Of a stretch of 64,000 nt of DNA, positions 34,474-45,403 are shown piece by piece. The stretch's first letter is position 1; every line of letters begins with the position of its first letter. Location: the NCBI GenBank assembly GCA_949987565.1, contig OX465102.1, positions 17,620,968 to 17,684,967 of the forward strand, read 5' to 3'. Below the pieces are notes generated by a model. It was not told where the DNA came from. It worked only from the letters and a program-made list of their open reading frames with translations, and ran no database searches. A program made the translations under genes and the position numbers. Source of the stretch: Luidia sarsii. Lineage: Eukaryota; Echinodermata; Asteroidea; Paxillosida; Luidiidae.

Positions 34474-34545
34474 GACCAAAATGCAAATTAGGAGGGTGTG
34501 ACATTTTAATATTAGCAGGACCTTTCTCAAAGGCAGAAATCCCTT
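34474..34545. mobile_element. Foldback B half copy
   Basis: AAATGACCAAAATGCAAATT, GTGACATTTTAATATTAGC and AGGACCTTTCTCAAAGG match the left half of B. Confidence 0.6.
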
Positions 34546-36000
34546 TTCTTGATAGTTTGAAAAGAAAAATACTCATCAAATAAACACTTTCTAATTCTAT
34601 AGCTCAGACACTCCCAAAAAAAACCTACATCCAACAGGGTAGACCCATTCTCTCTTGAGTACGGTAGACAGCAAGAGTAGATGCTCTTGCAGTAAGGATT
34701 TTAAACTAAATTGGCCAATAATTTCAATGATAGATCATAGAAAGAATAATATGTGACTGGCTCTGGACAAAAATGCCCTTAACTCTAGAAACACAGTCAA
34801 AACCCATTGTCAATCAGGAAGAGCAAGACCCCTAACTACCCACCACTTGTTTCTGCACAATCCTACAATCCTTCAGTTAAAAGCCCAAGACCTGACAGTC
34901 CAACAGTGTCTCCCAGGACCATTGGTACCTAACGTACTCCTTTTTGTAATAATGTAAATACTGGTATATTTTTACTACCAAGTGCCCCCCATCGCATTGG
35001 GCCTTGTAACCTGGATCCTACATTTTCCTCAAGTGACAAAAAACACCACATGACCTCAATCCTACAGAATCATCCTCCATTACATCGGGCCTTGTAACCT
35101 GTATCCTGCATTTTCCTACAGTGACAAAAACTCCACATGCCCTCAATCCTGCAAATTCCTACAATGCATCAACTGCCACATGTCCTCAATCCTACACATT
35201 CCTACACTAGGACAATAGGATTCTGTATGATTTGATATCAAGAAAGAAAGAAAATTTTGAGGATTTTGTTAGAGTCTGAGACTTTTCTGCAGAGTGGCTA
35301 GCATATTAAAAGGATCTACTGACCATGTATATAATGTGTATCCCCTCTGATATTTGCAAAGCCAGCCTCCATCAAAGGCGGCCTGAGGCCCAAGGTTTTA
35401 AGTGGACACTGGCTCCCAAGGGTCTGTTGATGAAAGTCCCACTCCGTACTCTGAACCTGCCAGTCCCGCCATCAGCAGCCCGCATACACACAACGCAACT
35501 GTTTGGATTCCCAGAAGCGGCGCAGGGACTAAACTCTATTTGCACTTGAGTTTGCACACTCAGGATGCTTTGGCTTGGCGGCAAGAGGGCTCAAGGCTTT
35601 TAATATTGTGGGCGGTGGCTTCGGCTGGACTTGGCCCACTCAAAAGCCCGTGGGGCCTTGGGGACGGGGGTGGGGGTGTGGACTTGACCTCTGAACCCTT
35701 AGGTGCGTCGCATTCACTGCACTGTCCAGTCACGATAACGGCTAGTCCGTAACTAGGAGTGAAAGCTGTGGATTCCTCATGTAAGCAGGTTTACGATCTC
35801 AAGGTGGGCATGTGTAAAAGGCAGCAGCAATGACAACAGCATACGGCAATCTCTCTTAGGAATGAGTTCTGCATATAAAAATCCTGTCGTCAGATGATGG
35901 GCGGAGCACAGACATTATAAGCCGATCGAACGTTGAGTTGCCAGCTCTTCTCAGGGCGACACTTGTTCACAAAGGAGTTTATGAACATGGTGTCACTGCA

Positions 36001-36028
36001 AACCTTTATTTATTTATTTATTTATTTC
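36001..36028. repeat. (TTTA)n microsatellite
   Basis: A run of six ATTT units, preceded by a foldback D arm (AACATGGTGTCACTGCAAAC). Confidence 0.85.
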
Positions 36029-36162
36029 TTCTTTAGACTGGGTGTCCCATTCAGTGCTTGCAAAGCAATGATCTCCCATGGGTCCCAGTATAAGAACATA
36101 CAGCTTAATAAAAAACACTTTTTATATATATTTTAAAGAATTACATTGCATACAATTTAAAG

Positions 36163-37193
36163 TTAAAATTTATTAACAAAGCTTTGGACTGATGTGGGAA
36201 AAGGATTTTTTAACCCAGCTGGAATGTTATTCCAGGCTTGAGCACCACGACATTGAAAGGTATTTCTACCAGCTTTGGTTCTAGGAAGTGGTAGTACAAC
36301 ATTACCATTAGTGCTTGATCTTGTGCGATGTGAGTGATGTTCGTTGACCCTAGTGAAATTTACCTTAAGGTAAGTTGGAACCAAAACTGCTAAGCATTTA
36401 TAAACCATTGTGTTAAGATATAATTCTCTTCGTTCATGTAGAGTTTTCCAGCCCAGACGATTAAATATGTCCCCAGTGGATGTTCTATATGGAGCATTTA
36501 AAACAATTCGTCCTGCCCTGTTGAGAAGTTAATCAAGATGTTGAATATGCGTTTTAGCAGCGTTGGTCCAAACAAAATCACAGTATAAATCAAAAAGGGG
36601 GAAAATCTTGACTTAACAATAAGATTCAACGTTTTTTGTGGGAAGAATCTTCTTATCATGGTTAAGGAAACCAATACGCTTGGATATTGTGGAGCTGATC
36701 AAATTTAGGTGTTCAGAGTCCATTTCAGATTTGGATCTATGTAAACAGCGAGATACTTCATACAAAAAGTGTGTTCAAGAGTCACATCGTTAAAAAGAAT
36801 GTTCATTGACGGCTGCTGGATTTTAGGCAGTCGTTGAGTCAATCCAATCAACATACTCTTGGATTTTGAAATGTTAAGAAGCAGTCTGTTATTTCTTAAC
36901 CAAGTGCTTATTATACTCATGTCATGATTAAGTTTGTTGTTAATTTGATCAATATTTTTGTCAGCATAAAAAATGGCAGTGTCATCGGCATAAAGAGAAA
37001 TCTTAGAATGTTCGACCATGGAGGGGAGATCATTGATAACATTTTTAAAAAGTAACGGGCCTAAAATACTTCCTTGGGGGACATCAAAACAAATAGGATT
37101 AGAGCACTTAGAAAGAACATTTCCCATCTCAGTAACCTGTCGTCTGCCTTCTACCTTTAACATACGGTAGACGCAAAACAATTCTGTGGGACT
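36163..37193 (-). pseudogene. Decayed non-LTR retrotransposon reverse transcriptase
   Basis: On the minus strand the remains of a reverse transcriptase run from about 37193 to 36163. A continuous frame (36705-37193) carries the family motif VPQGSILGPLL (37068-37082 region) and the catalytic YADD (36981-36992), followed by a typical thumb-like stretch. A later frame (36163-36408) carries the C-terminal tail seen in CR1/L2/jockey-type elements (LPLPRTKAGRNTFQ, AWNNIPAGLK). Between them the reading is broken by several stops and frame changes. The 5' part (endonuclease, ORF1) is absent. It is a dead, 5'-truncated copy. The exact clade cannot be set from this fragment. Confidence 0.88.
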
Positions 37194-37198
37194 AATTT

Positions 37199-37300
37199 TG
37201 GCCCGGTACGGCATAATGAGGATTCTCATTAAATTTTCAGATTTTCCCATCAGGGCAAAGAGTGCATCATTAGTTTTCCCGATCACCCAGACTTTTGCGA
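37199..37300. mobile_element. Element C end fragment
   Basis: GGCCCGGTACGGCATAATGAGG, then AGTGCATCATTAGTTTTCC, matches the terminal part of element C at 22973 and directly abuts the reverse transcriptase fossil. Confidence 0.55.
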
Positions 37301-37317
37301 CTATATAGTACTTAAGG

Positions 37318-37389
37318 TAGTCCGAGTAACTTGGACCCGACAAGTCACCCAAAAAAGGGTGACTTGTCAGGTCCAAGTTACTCGGACTA
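37318..37389. repeat. 33-bp arm hairpin with A6 loop
   Basis: The left arm 37318-37350 and right arm 37357-37389 are inverse complements with a single mismatch, separated by AAAAAA. The motif starts TAGTCCGAGTAACTTGGACC. Confidence 0.95.
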
Positions 37390-37849
37390 ATAGTAATACT
37401 TATACTAGTGAGGGTGTTAAAGTACAGTAAAATCATGTCCAATTATTAAGAAAGATTTTTTTTTAATTTCAAAGTGGATGAAAAACCATGACTTAAAAAA
37501 AAAATGACGCTGACTTGTTAACAGACTATTGCACAGTTGCAGTGTTAGAAGAGGCAATAATTTGAATAAATTATTCTGTTCAGGATTGTCGTACTACTAC
37601 TAATACTATTTAGTTATTTTGAACATGGAGGAATAACATGTTTTTAAATTGTCCAAGTCGCTCCGACTAATTTTGAAAGAGGTACACATTGATAAGAACG
37701 TCATTCATTAATTTTAATTATATAGGTAAACGTCAGCAAACAAGCGTCTTCATAATCAATGCGGGAGTCAACCGATTACGCAATTTATTATGATAATTAA
37801 AACAACCAGTTAATAGCAATTAATAATAATATTAACACACACAAGTGGC

Positions 37850-38400
37850 CGCGTCGCACCCATACGTTTACGCGTATGCGAGTACCATGCACAACGAGAG
37901 CTGCGCTCATCAACATGTCAGTGTCAACATGAATTTCACTTGTTTACGAGAACCATTTCGAGCCGAAAAAAGGGGGGCAGAGTGGACGGAGGGTGCCTCT
38001 TACCGCATTGGAAAGCGAGGTGTTGCGAGCAGTTTCAGCCGGTAAAGTTCCTTCGGGTGCGAGAGGGCCAGCGGAGTCCGCTTATATCATCGTCCCACTG
38101 CTTGCTGTGGAAAGCGAAAGGGAACGATCCGGCGTCACTGCCCAGAAGCTTGGGTTCTCCATCGCTACGCGGTCGGCTAATACCCCCCCCCCCTTTCTAC
38201 CCGGAAGGCAGCGACTGGTACTCGGCGCTTCGGCCTGTACGTGTATAACACCCGTGCGGCGGCGTACGGGGGACCAGCGGGACACCGAGGAAATACCGCA
38301 GTGAAATTAGTTATGCAAATGATACACCTGTTCAACTCAGCCAATAGAGGGCGTCCACTCATCGTACAGCACAACAGGTATATACCCTACGGTAGTGAAA
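37850..38400. promoter_or_regulatory. CpG-rich island, candidate bidirectional promoter
   Basis: The GC- and CpG-content is much higher than in the surrounding AT-rich DNA (for example GGCCGCGTCGCACCC, GTGCGGCGGCGTACGG). It contains an octamer ATGCAAAT (38315-38322), a CCAAT box within AGCCAATAGAGGGCG and a TATATA near 38379. It sits between the divergently oriented WW gene (5' exon at 28.5 kb) and the unknown gene (start codon at 40.8 kb). Promoter function is inference; overlapping short frames on both strands show no domain. Confidence 0.4.
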
Positions 38401-39728
38401 TTTAAAAACCTTTTCTGTTTCCAATTAAATGTAGGTGAAAATAATGGCTATTATGTTCTCCCGTTGGATATCAACACATTATTTTAATATAACAAACCCT
38501 TTTCCGAAAGTAAGACAAAGGAGATAATAAATTTAATAGTGAACCTTTTACGGTCCTACATCTAATCTATGCATACAGTTTTCTATGACAGTTGACACTA
38601 TAGTATTTGTTTATTAAAAACTCGATGACCACTCGATGAAAACATGTGACAGAAAAGAAATAGAATAGTTCAGCAAAAAATAAACGATATCAATACTAGC
38701 TCAAACACCTCATCTATAAGGATATCATAATCTAACCAGGCAGCTATAGGTCCATAAATAATTAACTATTTTTTAAAGATATATATTTCAAAAGAACGAT
38801 AGTTTACTTGCCGTTTTCATTTTTCCACTAAAGGCATCTAGGAAATTATTAATGATCGGCACTTCAAATTCTTCATTTTATATCTCGCGCCCGAGGCCGA
38901 AAAAATACATAAAATAATATATAATTATTATATGTAATATAATAATATATATTGGTAGTAATATCAGATTACTGTCGGTGTACATTGATAGATAAGTGAA
39001 TTGCTCGACAGAATTTGAAAGATTTATACTAATACTTATTATAGCAATATTTCATTCCTATGAAAATGATTTATCAATTTCTGCAGAAATGTATCCATTT
39101 CTGCTGTTTCTTTTTTAAAATGACATGAACAATTACTTGAATAGTGACGCAAGTTCAGTTGTTCAGTCCATCGTCGATTTCTGTCAATCAATGGTAAAGA
39201 AACTAAAAAAAAACCTAAAAAATGACAATCGTCCCATCAGAAAAAGTGACTGTACGTTATTACCCGGCACAGAAATGGACGAGTCTAACAAGCTGAGCTT
39301 TAGTCGTCATGGCGACCACAGAGGGCGTCTGTGGGAGGTGCCAGGCTACGTGTCGGACATGCAACAGGTGTAAGGCGCGCGGCGTGAGTTTGCGGTAACA
39401 TGCAAAAAGAATCCTAATCCGATGTGTATACAGCAAGTCGTGTAAATTGAATACCGCTCCCCTTTGTGTCTAGGCCATGCATTATCTCTGATCAGCAGAG
39501 GGATCGGTGTGAATCCAGTGGACCGTGGAGCGGTAATGTCTGACTTGGGAACCATAGAAATGCCGATTCTCTTGTTTGTGACGTAAGTTGCCCACAGACC
39601 AAAACTTGACGGAAGATGTGGTGACAACCGTGGTGTTTTAGTTTTACAAGGTAAGTGGTGCGATTGCGGTCACGCACCTCCGGTATGGTCACGCCAACCA
39701 TGCTAACAACAGTAACTAGTCAACACTG
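38401..39728. other. Noncoding sequence upstream of the unknown gene
   Basis: AT-rich DNA including ATATAATTATTATATG at about 38920-38950. No gene or clear repeat is supported. Confidence 0.4.
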
Positions 39729-39900
39729 CTCAAAATTTAGTGGGCCTGACGTTTCGATCCTAGGAGGACCTTTATCTGCCTTTGAGAAAGGTCCTGCTAG
39801 TGCTAGTGCTATGATCAAAACGTCTACTACTTACTACTGGTACTACATATTACAAAGTAGTACTAGTACTAGTAGTACTAGTACTAGTAGTACTTAGTAG
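39729..39900. mobile_element. Foldback B copy with AGTACT expansion
   Basis: GACGTTTCGATCCTAGGAGG and GAAAGGTCCTGCTAGTGC form the B core. The right arm has expanded into TAGTACTAGTAGTACTAG repeats (39855-39900). Confidence 0.65.
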
Positions 39901-40349
39901 TCAGGACGGGAATTTGTCAGGACCTATATTTTTGGTATTCGCTTTTTGGTCATTATTTGTTTACTTTTTAGGTAGTAAGCACTTTACATGATTTTTTGCA
40001 TATTACTGTACAGTACTAGTCAACCATGAGTCAAGACTACCCTATAATTCAAATTAATAAAATACTTACAGTTACTGTTAGTCAGTAGTTTGGATCGTGC
40101 GCTTTAAACATTTTTGTTTTCGTCCTCTAGTGAATGAAACTTTGGGATTGATACGTCCTGATCTTTTATCCCTTTTGCTCCAGTCTCTCTTACTTCTTAC
40201 TCTTAGTCATTTCTTTCCTGCATGCGGAACGATATTTGTAACTGGACAAAAGCATATCATATTTTTTATTTGATACTCAGTATCTCTCTGTAATGAGAAG
40301 TTCTCCTGCTGTTGGATGAAATGAATTAAGTAATACAATCTGATCTGAT

Positions 40350-40460
40350 CTCTGCCTTTGAGAAAGGTCCTGCTAGGATCGAAACGTCAGACCCACTAAA
40401 TTTTGAGATTTGCATTTTGGTAATTTTAGTCAGTAAGCAGTTTGCAACATTTTTGTATAT
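40350..40460. mobile_element. Foldback B right half
   Basis: GCCTTTGAGAAAGGTCCTGC, GGATCGAAACGTCAGACCC and AGTCAGTAAGCAGTTTGCAAC are the right half of B. Confidence 0.7.
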
Positions 40461-40785
40461 CACAATCTGATCAAAACTATAATGCTAATGAAATGGTGTC
40501 TATTTAAGTATTCAGTACTTGACTCATTTTGTTTTCTGAGAAAGGTCTTGCTACTGTTCAGGGATTTTTAAAATGTCAGTCCCTCCTAATTTTTGATCAT
40601 TTGTTTTGTACTTTCTTTTGTCCCCTCCCAGGTCTGCACTGATCATCAAGTCATCATCCTGAGCAGTCTATGTTCTGTGGCGGTAGCATTGTCACGAGCT
40701 GAACAATGTGACTCCAGGCAGGAAAACTCCTTTAGAATTGTCCTGTAAATTGTGAAACCAAAATACCCCACATTCTTGATTCAGA

Positions 40786-41585
40786 ATGGAGTCGGGTGCA
40801 TCGGGGAGCAAGGAGGACGACGATCCTCCCAAAGATGACGAGCATCTCCAGATGACGGGAGCAGGGTGCCAAGAGGCCGTCGAGGATGATGAGGGCCGGG
40901 CGATTGATGAGGACAAGGAGGCATCCCCGTCGGACACAAAGGCGGCCGGGGCTGAAGGGGAAGAGGACGGTGGACACGTGCAAGACGAGGTGATCGCAGG
41001 TGGCAACGACCCGACCGGCGATGCGTTGCCCGGCGGCGACCGCTTGATGACCGAGGAGAGCGGAGAGAGGGTCGGGGAGGAGGTGCCTCCGCCGGATGCG
41101 GACGAGGAGTCCGACGGGACTCTGTCTCCGCCGAGGAGGAAGCTCGTCGTGGATCTCAGCCACTCCGGAGATTTCCAAGGCAGTGGTGGTGGTGATGGTG
41201 ATGACGGAGGTGGAGGTGGTCGCGATGGAGGAGGTGTTTGTGCTGGTGTTAGTGGTGATGATGGCAGTGGCGGTGATGGAAGTGGTGGTGATGGAGGCGG
41301 TGGTGATGATGATGGAGGTGGTGTTGGTGATGGAGGTGATGGTGGTGGCAATGGAGTTGGTATCGGTGATGGTGATGGAGGTCGTGATGGTGGCGGCGTC
41401 AGCGGAGCGTGCCCCGCCAAGAGCGTGGACTTCTCCACGGACGAGGTGGACCTGGAGCTGGCCCGGGTCATCATCAACGGCAACGGGGTCACCGGGGAGG
41501 ACCCGCCCCTCTTCGACCCGCACGACAACGGGCGGGGTGCCACCACTAACACACCGGTGACCGTGTTCACGGACTACGCCGAGAG
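40786..41585 (+). CDS. Unknown gene, coding exon 1
   Basis: 800 nt, ending GCC GAG AG|GTATAC in phase 2. It codes for the acidic N-terminus and the Gly/Asp repeat. A possible acceptor (CTTGATTCAG) lies directly before the ATG, so a noncoding exon upstream is likely. Confidence 0.75.
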
Positions 41586-44500
41586 GTATACAAACAGGGA
41601 AAAGAGGCTATGATGTTTCAATCCTAGCAGGACCTTTCTCAAAGGCAGAGAAAGGTCCTGCTATATACAGTATGATTGAAACATGAGGTCCATTCAATTG
41701 TTCAAATTTGCATTATTTCAGTCAGAGCAACAACAAAAAATTCCTGTGCTTCCAATTTCCTGACCTACCCTATTTTGATGGCGTGACCCTGAACGTTTTT
41801 GGGGAAAGTGTGTTTCCCGAGCGACCCTATTTTGACAGCGCATCGGTACAACTCTATTTTGAAGGCGCGACCAGTAATTCAACCAACCCTGCATACATGT
41901 AAACCATGTTTATAATTGCTCCAGTACATGACTCATGTCTCAGCATTAAAAAAAAAATATATATATATTTTCCTACCTAACTACCTACCCTATTTTTTAG
42001 ATGCCATGTAATAGGAAGCACAACTATTTTTTTTGTTGGCCTCTTATAAAGTTAGTATGGAACAATTTTGCAGTAAACATGCACCATGGGACTAGACGTG
42101 GGAAGTCATGATGACTTACAGTAGTAGGAAATGTGGCAGAAACAAAACAATTTTTGAGATTTTTTGAGTAGCTGTACTGTACGGTACGCAAATGTGTTAC
42201 TCCCGGTATTTCATTTATATGCTGGGTTAGACAAAGAATAGATGAGATTCTTTGACCTTCACAAATGGGGTAACTATACTTTTTTGTCGGCCTCCCATAT
42301 GTTTTTATGGATGTTCTGTGTTTACTTGTGTGGTTCAATCAGTGTGGTTTTACCAGCCAAATTCCCCTTAAAAAAAGAAGATATTCTGTGTTTGTGTGTG
42401 TCGTTCAATCCTGGCTTTTTAACAGCCAAATCCAAATCCCAATCCCTCATTTGTATTTAAAAGATGAAAAGGTGAATATAACATACACTTCCTTTTAAAA
42501 AGATACAGTCTGTATTTTGCGCGTTTGTTTTTTTTACCAGCCAAATCCAGGGCAGGGGCATGCACACTCCCTGCAACGAGCACATCTACCAGCACGCCCT
42601 CTCCGTCATGAAGAAGCGCTGCCGCAGCGGCCGGACAGTGGCCAGCACAGTGGCCAGGTCCTGCCCGTCCTCGCTGCCCGGCGGCCAGCAGCCACTGGCC
42701 GGCAGGGCCGGCCCGGTCATGGTGGTGGAGGAGGAGGACGGGCGGGTCTACCCCAGCCTCAGCCTGCCGGCCGTGCTGGCCAACGTGGACAGGCCGGTGC
42801 TGGCCCGACAGGCCAACTGCTTCCTGTACATCACCCAGGAACGGCAGCATCCCATCGCCCCGGTCAAGGTGCGTTCTGATCAGGAACCGAGGACAGGCTA
42901 GCGATACCCTGTGTGACAAGCACACAGATAAAGTGACCCGCACTGAGAAAAAGTGTACTGAGGGACGCTGTGCTATTACGCGTAAAGGACTACTCCATAA
43001 TGTGACCAGCTCCACAAACAATTTGTTTTAAATTGAAAAATTGGCTAAGAAGACCTTGACTGGACCAGGACTTGAACCTGAGACCTCTTGATTAACGTAC
43101 CATCTGAGATATCCAGCCCTTAGATGGTGGCCTCCCCTAAACTAATAGTCAACTAGCTGACTAGTCTTTGCCGGGGAGGGGGCGCCACTGAGAAGTAATT
43201 CAACCCTTAATTTTGTTTTTAAATGAGTGATGTACATAGCTGAATTATCAGCTTCAATTTGCTGTAGGTTTGAAGCTGATAATGTAACTCATTCAGCTTC
43301 ATTCATGTACATCACTCACTTAAAACAAAATGTCTGTTAATATCCATTTTTGTGGAGCCAGTCACTTTATAACCTATACATAGATGGACAATAGCAGGCA
43401 CCAGACTGTAATGCCAAGGAGGCATAGACATTATATGACCTATAGACGGACAATAGCAGATGCCAGACTGTAATGTCATGGAGGCTGCCATCTTAAAGTA
43501 TGGGCAGAAGGAAAGAGCACCTCCATGCACATACATAGAAAAACGCGTGGCATACATGGTGCTCTTTACTTCCGCCCATAGATTGACACTAGTCAGGTCC
43601 CCCGTGGCATTGCAGTATCCTGACATCTTTACTTATATCATTATACATGTTTATGGTATAAGCAAGAGTTGATGTGGTGAAGCAAAATGCTGCCCTCTGT
43701 TGACCTCAGTTGTTGGGTTTACTTGTAGAAAATGGCCCGACACTTTCTGTTGTTCCCCTCTCAGGCTTGGAAAGGTTATGAGAGCAACGTGTACTTCCAG
43801 CCCGTGGTCTGCAAGAAGGCCAGCCTCAGTCAGTCCACAACGCCCCGGGAGAACGCCTTGAACAAGGCCACGCGCCGGGCCTACTCCACCCCGCCGACCA
43901 AGGGCAGGGGAGTCCTGAGCCAGACGGAGCGCTTACCCCGGCTGGTGGGGATGGAGGGCAGTGAGGAGGAGGAGGAGGAGGGAAACTCCACGGCGCCCTC
44001 TGCCGCAGACGCGATGTCTGCCGCGGCGAGCCGGCGTACGATGGTTCCCTCCGTGGCCGGCCGGCCGGCCTCCATCCCGGCCCCGTCCAAGTCTCGGGCC
44101 AGCACGGCTCGGCCGCTGGCCATCCTGGACAAGCACTCGGTGCTGAGCCGGCCTGATTCCAATCTGAGGCAGGACGTCCGCTGGATCAGCGGCCTGGAGG
44201 CCACAGGCTCGCTGCACCTGGGCGGCCTGCGGGGCGGCCCGCCCCGCTCCACACGCCGCCTCGACCGCAGCGACCACGCGGCCGCCAAGCACCCCAAGCT
44301 GCGCGTCCAGCGCGGGCTGGTCAGCCACCGGCTAGCCGTAGTGAGAGCGGCAGGAACGGCGGGCGACGGCAGCCAGTCACTGCCCGCCCTCCTAGGTGTG
44401 CACGGCGGGCAGCCGGCCGACGCCGCAGCCAGGACCGAGTGTCCGCAGTCACTGCTGCACAGCCCCCGCAGCACAGCACCCTCGCCGCCGCCGTCATCGC

Positions 44501-44790
44501 CGCCGTCGCTGGTTGCCAGCGACCACAACATCTACTCGGCCAGCCTTTTCGGTGGCTACGCCATGCCCTTCACCTCCGTAGAGCGGCTGCGGCGTGACAG
44601 CCCCTCCGGCCCCGACCCCGACCCCGACCCCGACCCTGGCCACGAGCGGATGCTCCTCAAGGACGATTCCCTCCACTCCCTCGCCTCCGTCTTCAAGGGC
44701 ACCGGCCAGGACATGCCGCTGTGCAGCAGCAAGCAGGTCCTGTTCAGGAACCGTGAGGCTCTCTTCCTGACCCGACCCAACTACAGATGA
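40786..44790 (+). CDS. Unrecognised acidic 717-residue protein, three coding exons
   Basis: Exons 40786-41585, 42541-42868 and 43765-44790 join in phase (2, then 0) into 717 codons plus TGA. The ATG has A at -3 and G at +4, with an in-frame TGA two codons upstream. Residues 1-130 are acidic and disordered-looking. About 132-207 is Gly/Asp-rich from GGTGAT triplets. About 212-385 is the best-ordered part: VDLELARVIINGNGV, TPVTVFTDYAES, CNEHIYQHALSVMKKRCRSG, QANCFLYITQERQHP and AWKGYESNVYFQPVVCKK. The rest is Ser/Pro/Arg-rich, with EEEEEG and a DPDPDPDPD run near 660. No signal peptide, membrane segment or known domain is visible. It converges on PCM1. I do not recognise the family and propose no function. 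Confidence 0.78.
41610..41710. mobile_element. Foldback B copy in intron 1 of the unknown gene
   Basis: GATGTTTCAATCCTAGCAGG and GAAAGGTCCTGCTATATAC are the two arms. It starts only about 25 bases after the donor site. Confidence 0.7.
42541..42868 (+). CDS. Unknown gene, coding exon 2
   Basis: 328 nt, after the acceptor GTTTGTTTTTTTTACCAG and ending GTCAAG|GTGCGT. The first base completes AGC (Ser) and the frame reads QIQGRGMHTPCNEHIYQHAL. A second AG at 42549-42550 would put the exon into a frame that stops within about 20 codons, so it is rejected. Confidence 0.8.
43030..43215 (-). mobile_element. SINE S copy in intron 2 of the unknown gene
   Basis: On the minus strand it carries the A-box-like AGCTCAGATGG equivalent and a B-box-like GGTTCAAGTCC, then the GGCGCCCCCTCCCCGGCAAAG body. 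Confidence 0.7.
43365..43625. mobile_element. Foldback element with two minisatellite units
   Basis: Two copies of the 61-bp unit (GACTGTAATGCCA type) are followed by GGGCAGAAGGAAAGAGCACC and its inverted partner GGTGCTCTTTACTTCCGCCC, then CCCGTGGCATTGCAGTATCC, which is the inverse of the unit's core. It is a short relative of the large element at 50695-52010. Confidence 0.7.
43765..44790 (+). CDS. Unknown gene, coding exon 3 and stop
   Basis: 1026 nt after the acceptor GTTGTTCCCCTCTCAG, phase 0, 341 codons and TGA. It is GC-rich, which keeps several frames on both strands open; only this one continues exon 2 across the splice. Confidence 0.8.
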   Translation, partial: AWKGYESNVYFQPVVCKKASLSQSTTPRENALNKATRRAYSTPPTKGRGVLSQTERLPRLVGMEGSEEEEEEGNSTAPSAADAMSAAASRRTMVPSVAGRPASIPAPSKSRASTARPLAILDKHSVLSRPDSNLRQDVRWISGLEATGSLHLGGLRGGPPRSTRRLDRSDHAAAKHPKLRVQRGLVSHRLAVVRAAGTAGDGSQSLPALLGVHGGQPADAAARTECPQSLLHSPRSTAPSPPPSSPPSLVASDHNIYSASLFGGYAMPFTSVERLRRDSPSGPDPDPDPDPGHERMLLKDDSLHSLASVFKGTGQDMPLCSSKQVLFRNREALFLTRPNYR

Positions 44791-45403
44791 GACACGTTGA
44801 CTCAACTCTTTCCGTACGGCGCGCCGATACATCAGCTCGGTAAACCGCTCTCTGTCGACGGAAAGCCGATACATCGGCTCGCGTGTCCCATTGTTTCTAA
44901 TATATTACCAAATTTATTCCGTACAGACATGCACATTAATTCCGTAGTGAAAGAGTTAAAGAATGCATTTTCCCCCAAGTTTGATGTCAGCTTACTGAGC
45001 CATGTGGATCAAGACATCTGCATATTGCCATTTTTATCCATAATTATCAGCTTTCTGTGAGATTTCAGAATAGCACTTACACGTATACTTTTCTACATGC
45101 ATTTTGGATAAATTTTATGTTCTTATTGGTATACTAATATTCACCTCATGAACTTTATTTATATCAGCACAGGGTATGTAAGTGGGTCCTGTTATTCTTT
45201 GATAAAATTATATTTTTTGTCCGTTGATTCGAAGATGACCATTATTCTTCATCTAGATAAGTTTTGAAGGTTTGCATGGTGGAAGAACCCAGTGGAAGGT
45301 TTGCAGTGACACCATGTGACATCTCTTTTGACGCACATCTGACCCTCCCTTAAATCTGACATCCCCTCTAAACTGGGACACCTTCGGTATTTTATGAAAT
45401 AAA
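44791..45403 (+). other. Probable 3' UTR of the unknown gene
   Basis: An AATAAA signal lies at 45398-45403, and another at 46425-46430 could serve a longer transcript. 45265-45340 holds a foldback D arm (GGTTTGCAGTGACACCATG). Confidence 0.4.

Noticed and set aside
35402..35752. 116-codon plus frame (GSQGSVDESPTPYSEPAS...) as a possible exon
   Set aside because: The composition is plausible, but I found no convincing acceptor and donor in phase with another exon, and the opposite strand is open too.
37940..38374. Overlapping short frames in the CpG island
   Set aside because: Open because of GC content; no domain and no splice-linked partner.
40692..41570. 292- and 263-codon antisense frames over exon 1 of the unknown gene
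   Set aside because: Pro/Ser and Thr/Ile runs are the antisense of the GGTGAT tract, with no splice-linked partner exon.
42517..42879. Alternative 120-codon frame over exon 2 of the unknown gene
   Set aside because: Arg/Gly/Pro/Ala-rich composition typical of a shifted frame, and it does not connect in phase with the flanking exons.
43881..44531. 216-codon antisense frame over exon 3 of the unknown gene
   Set aside because: GC-rich shadow frame; the sense frame is linked by splice sites to exon 2.
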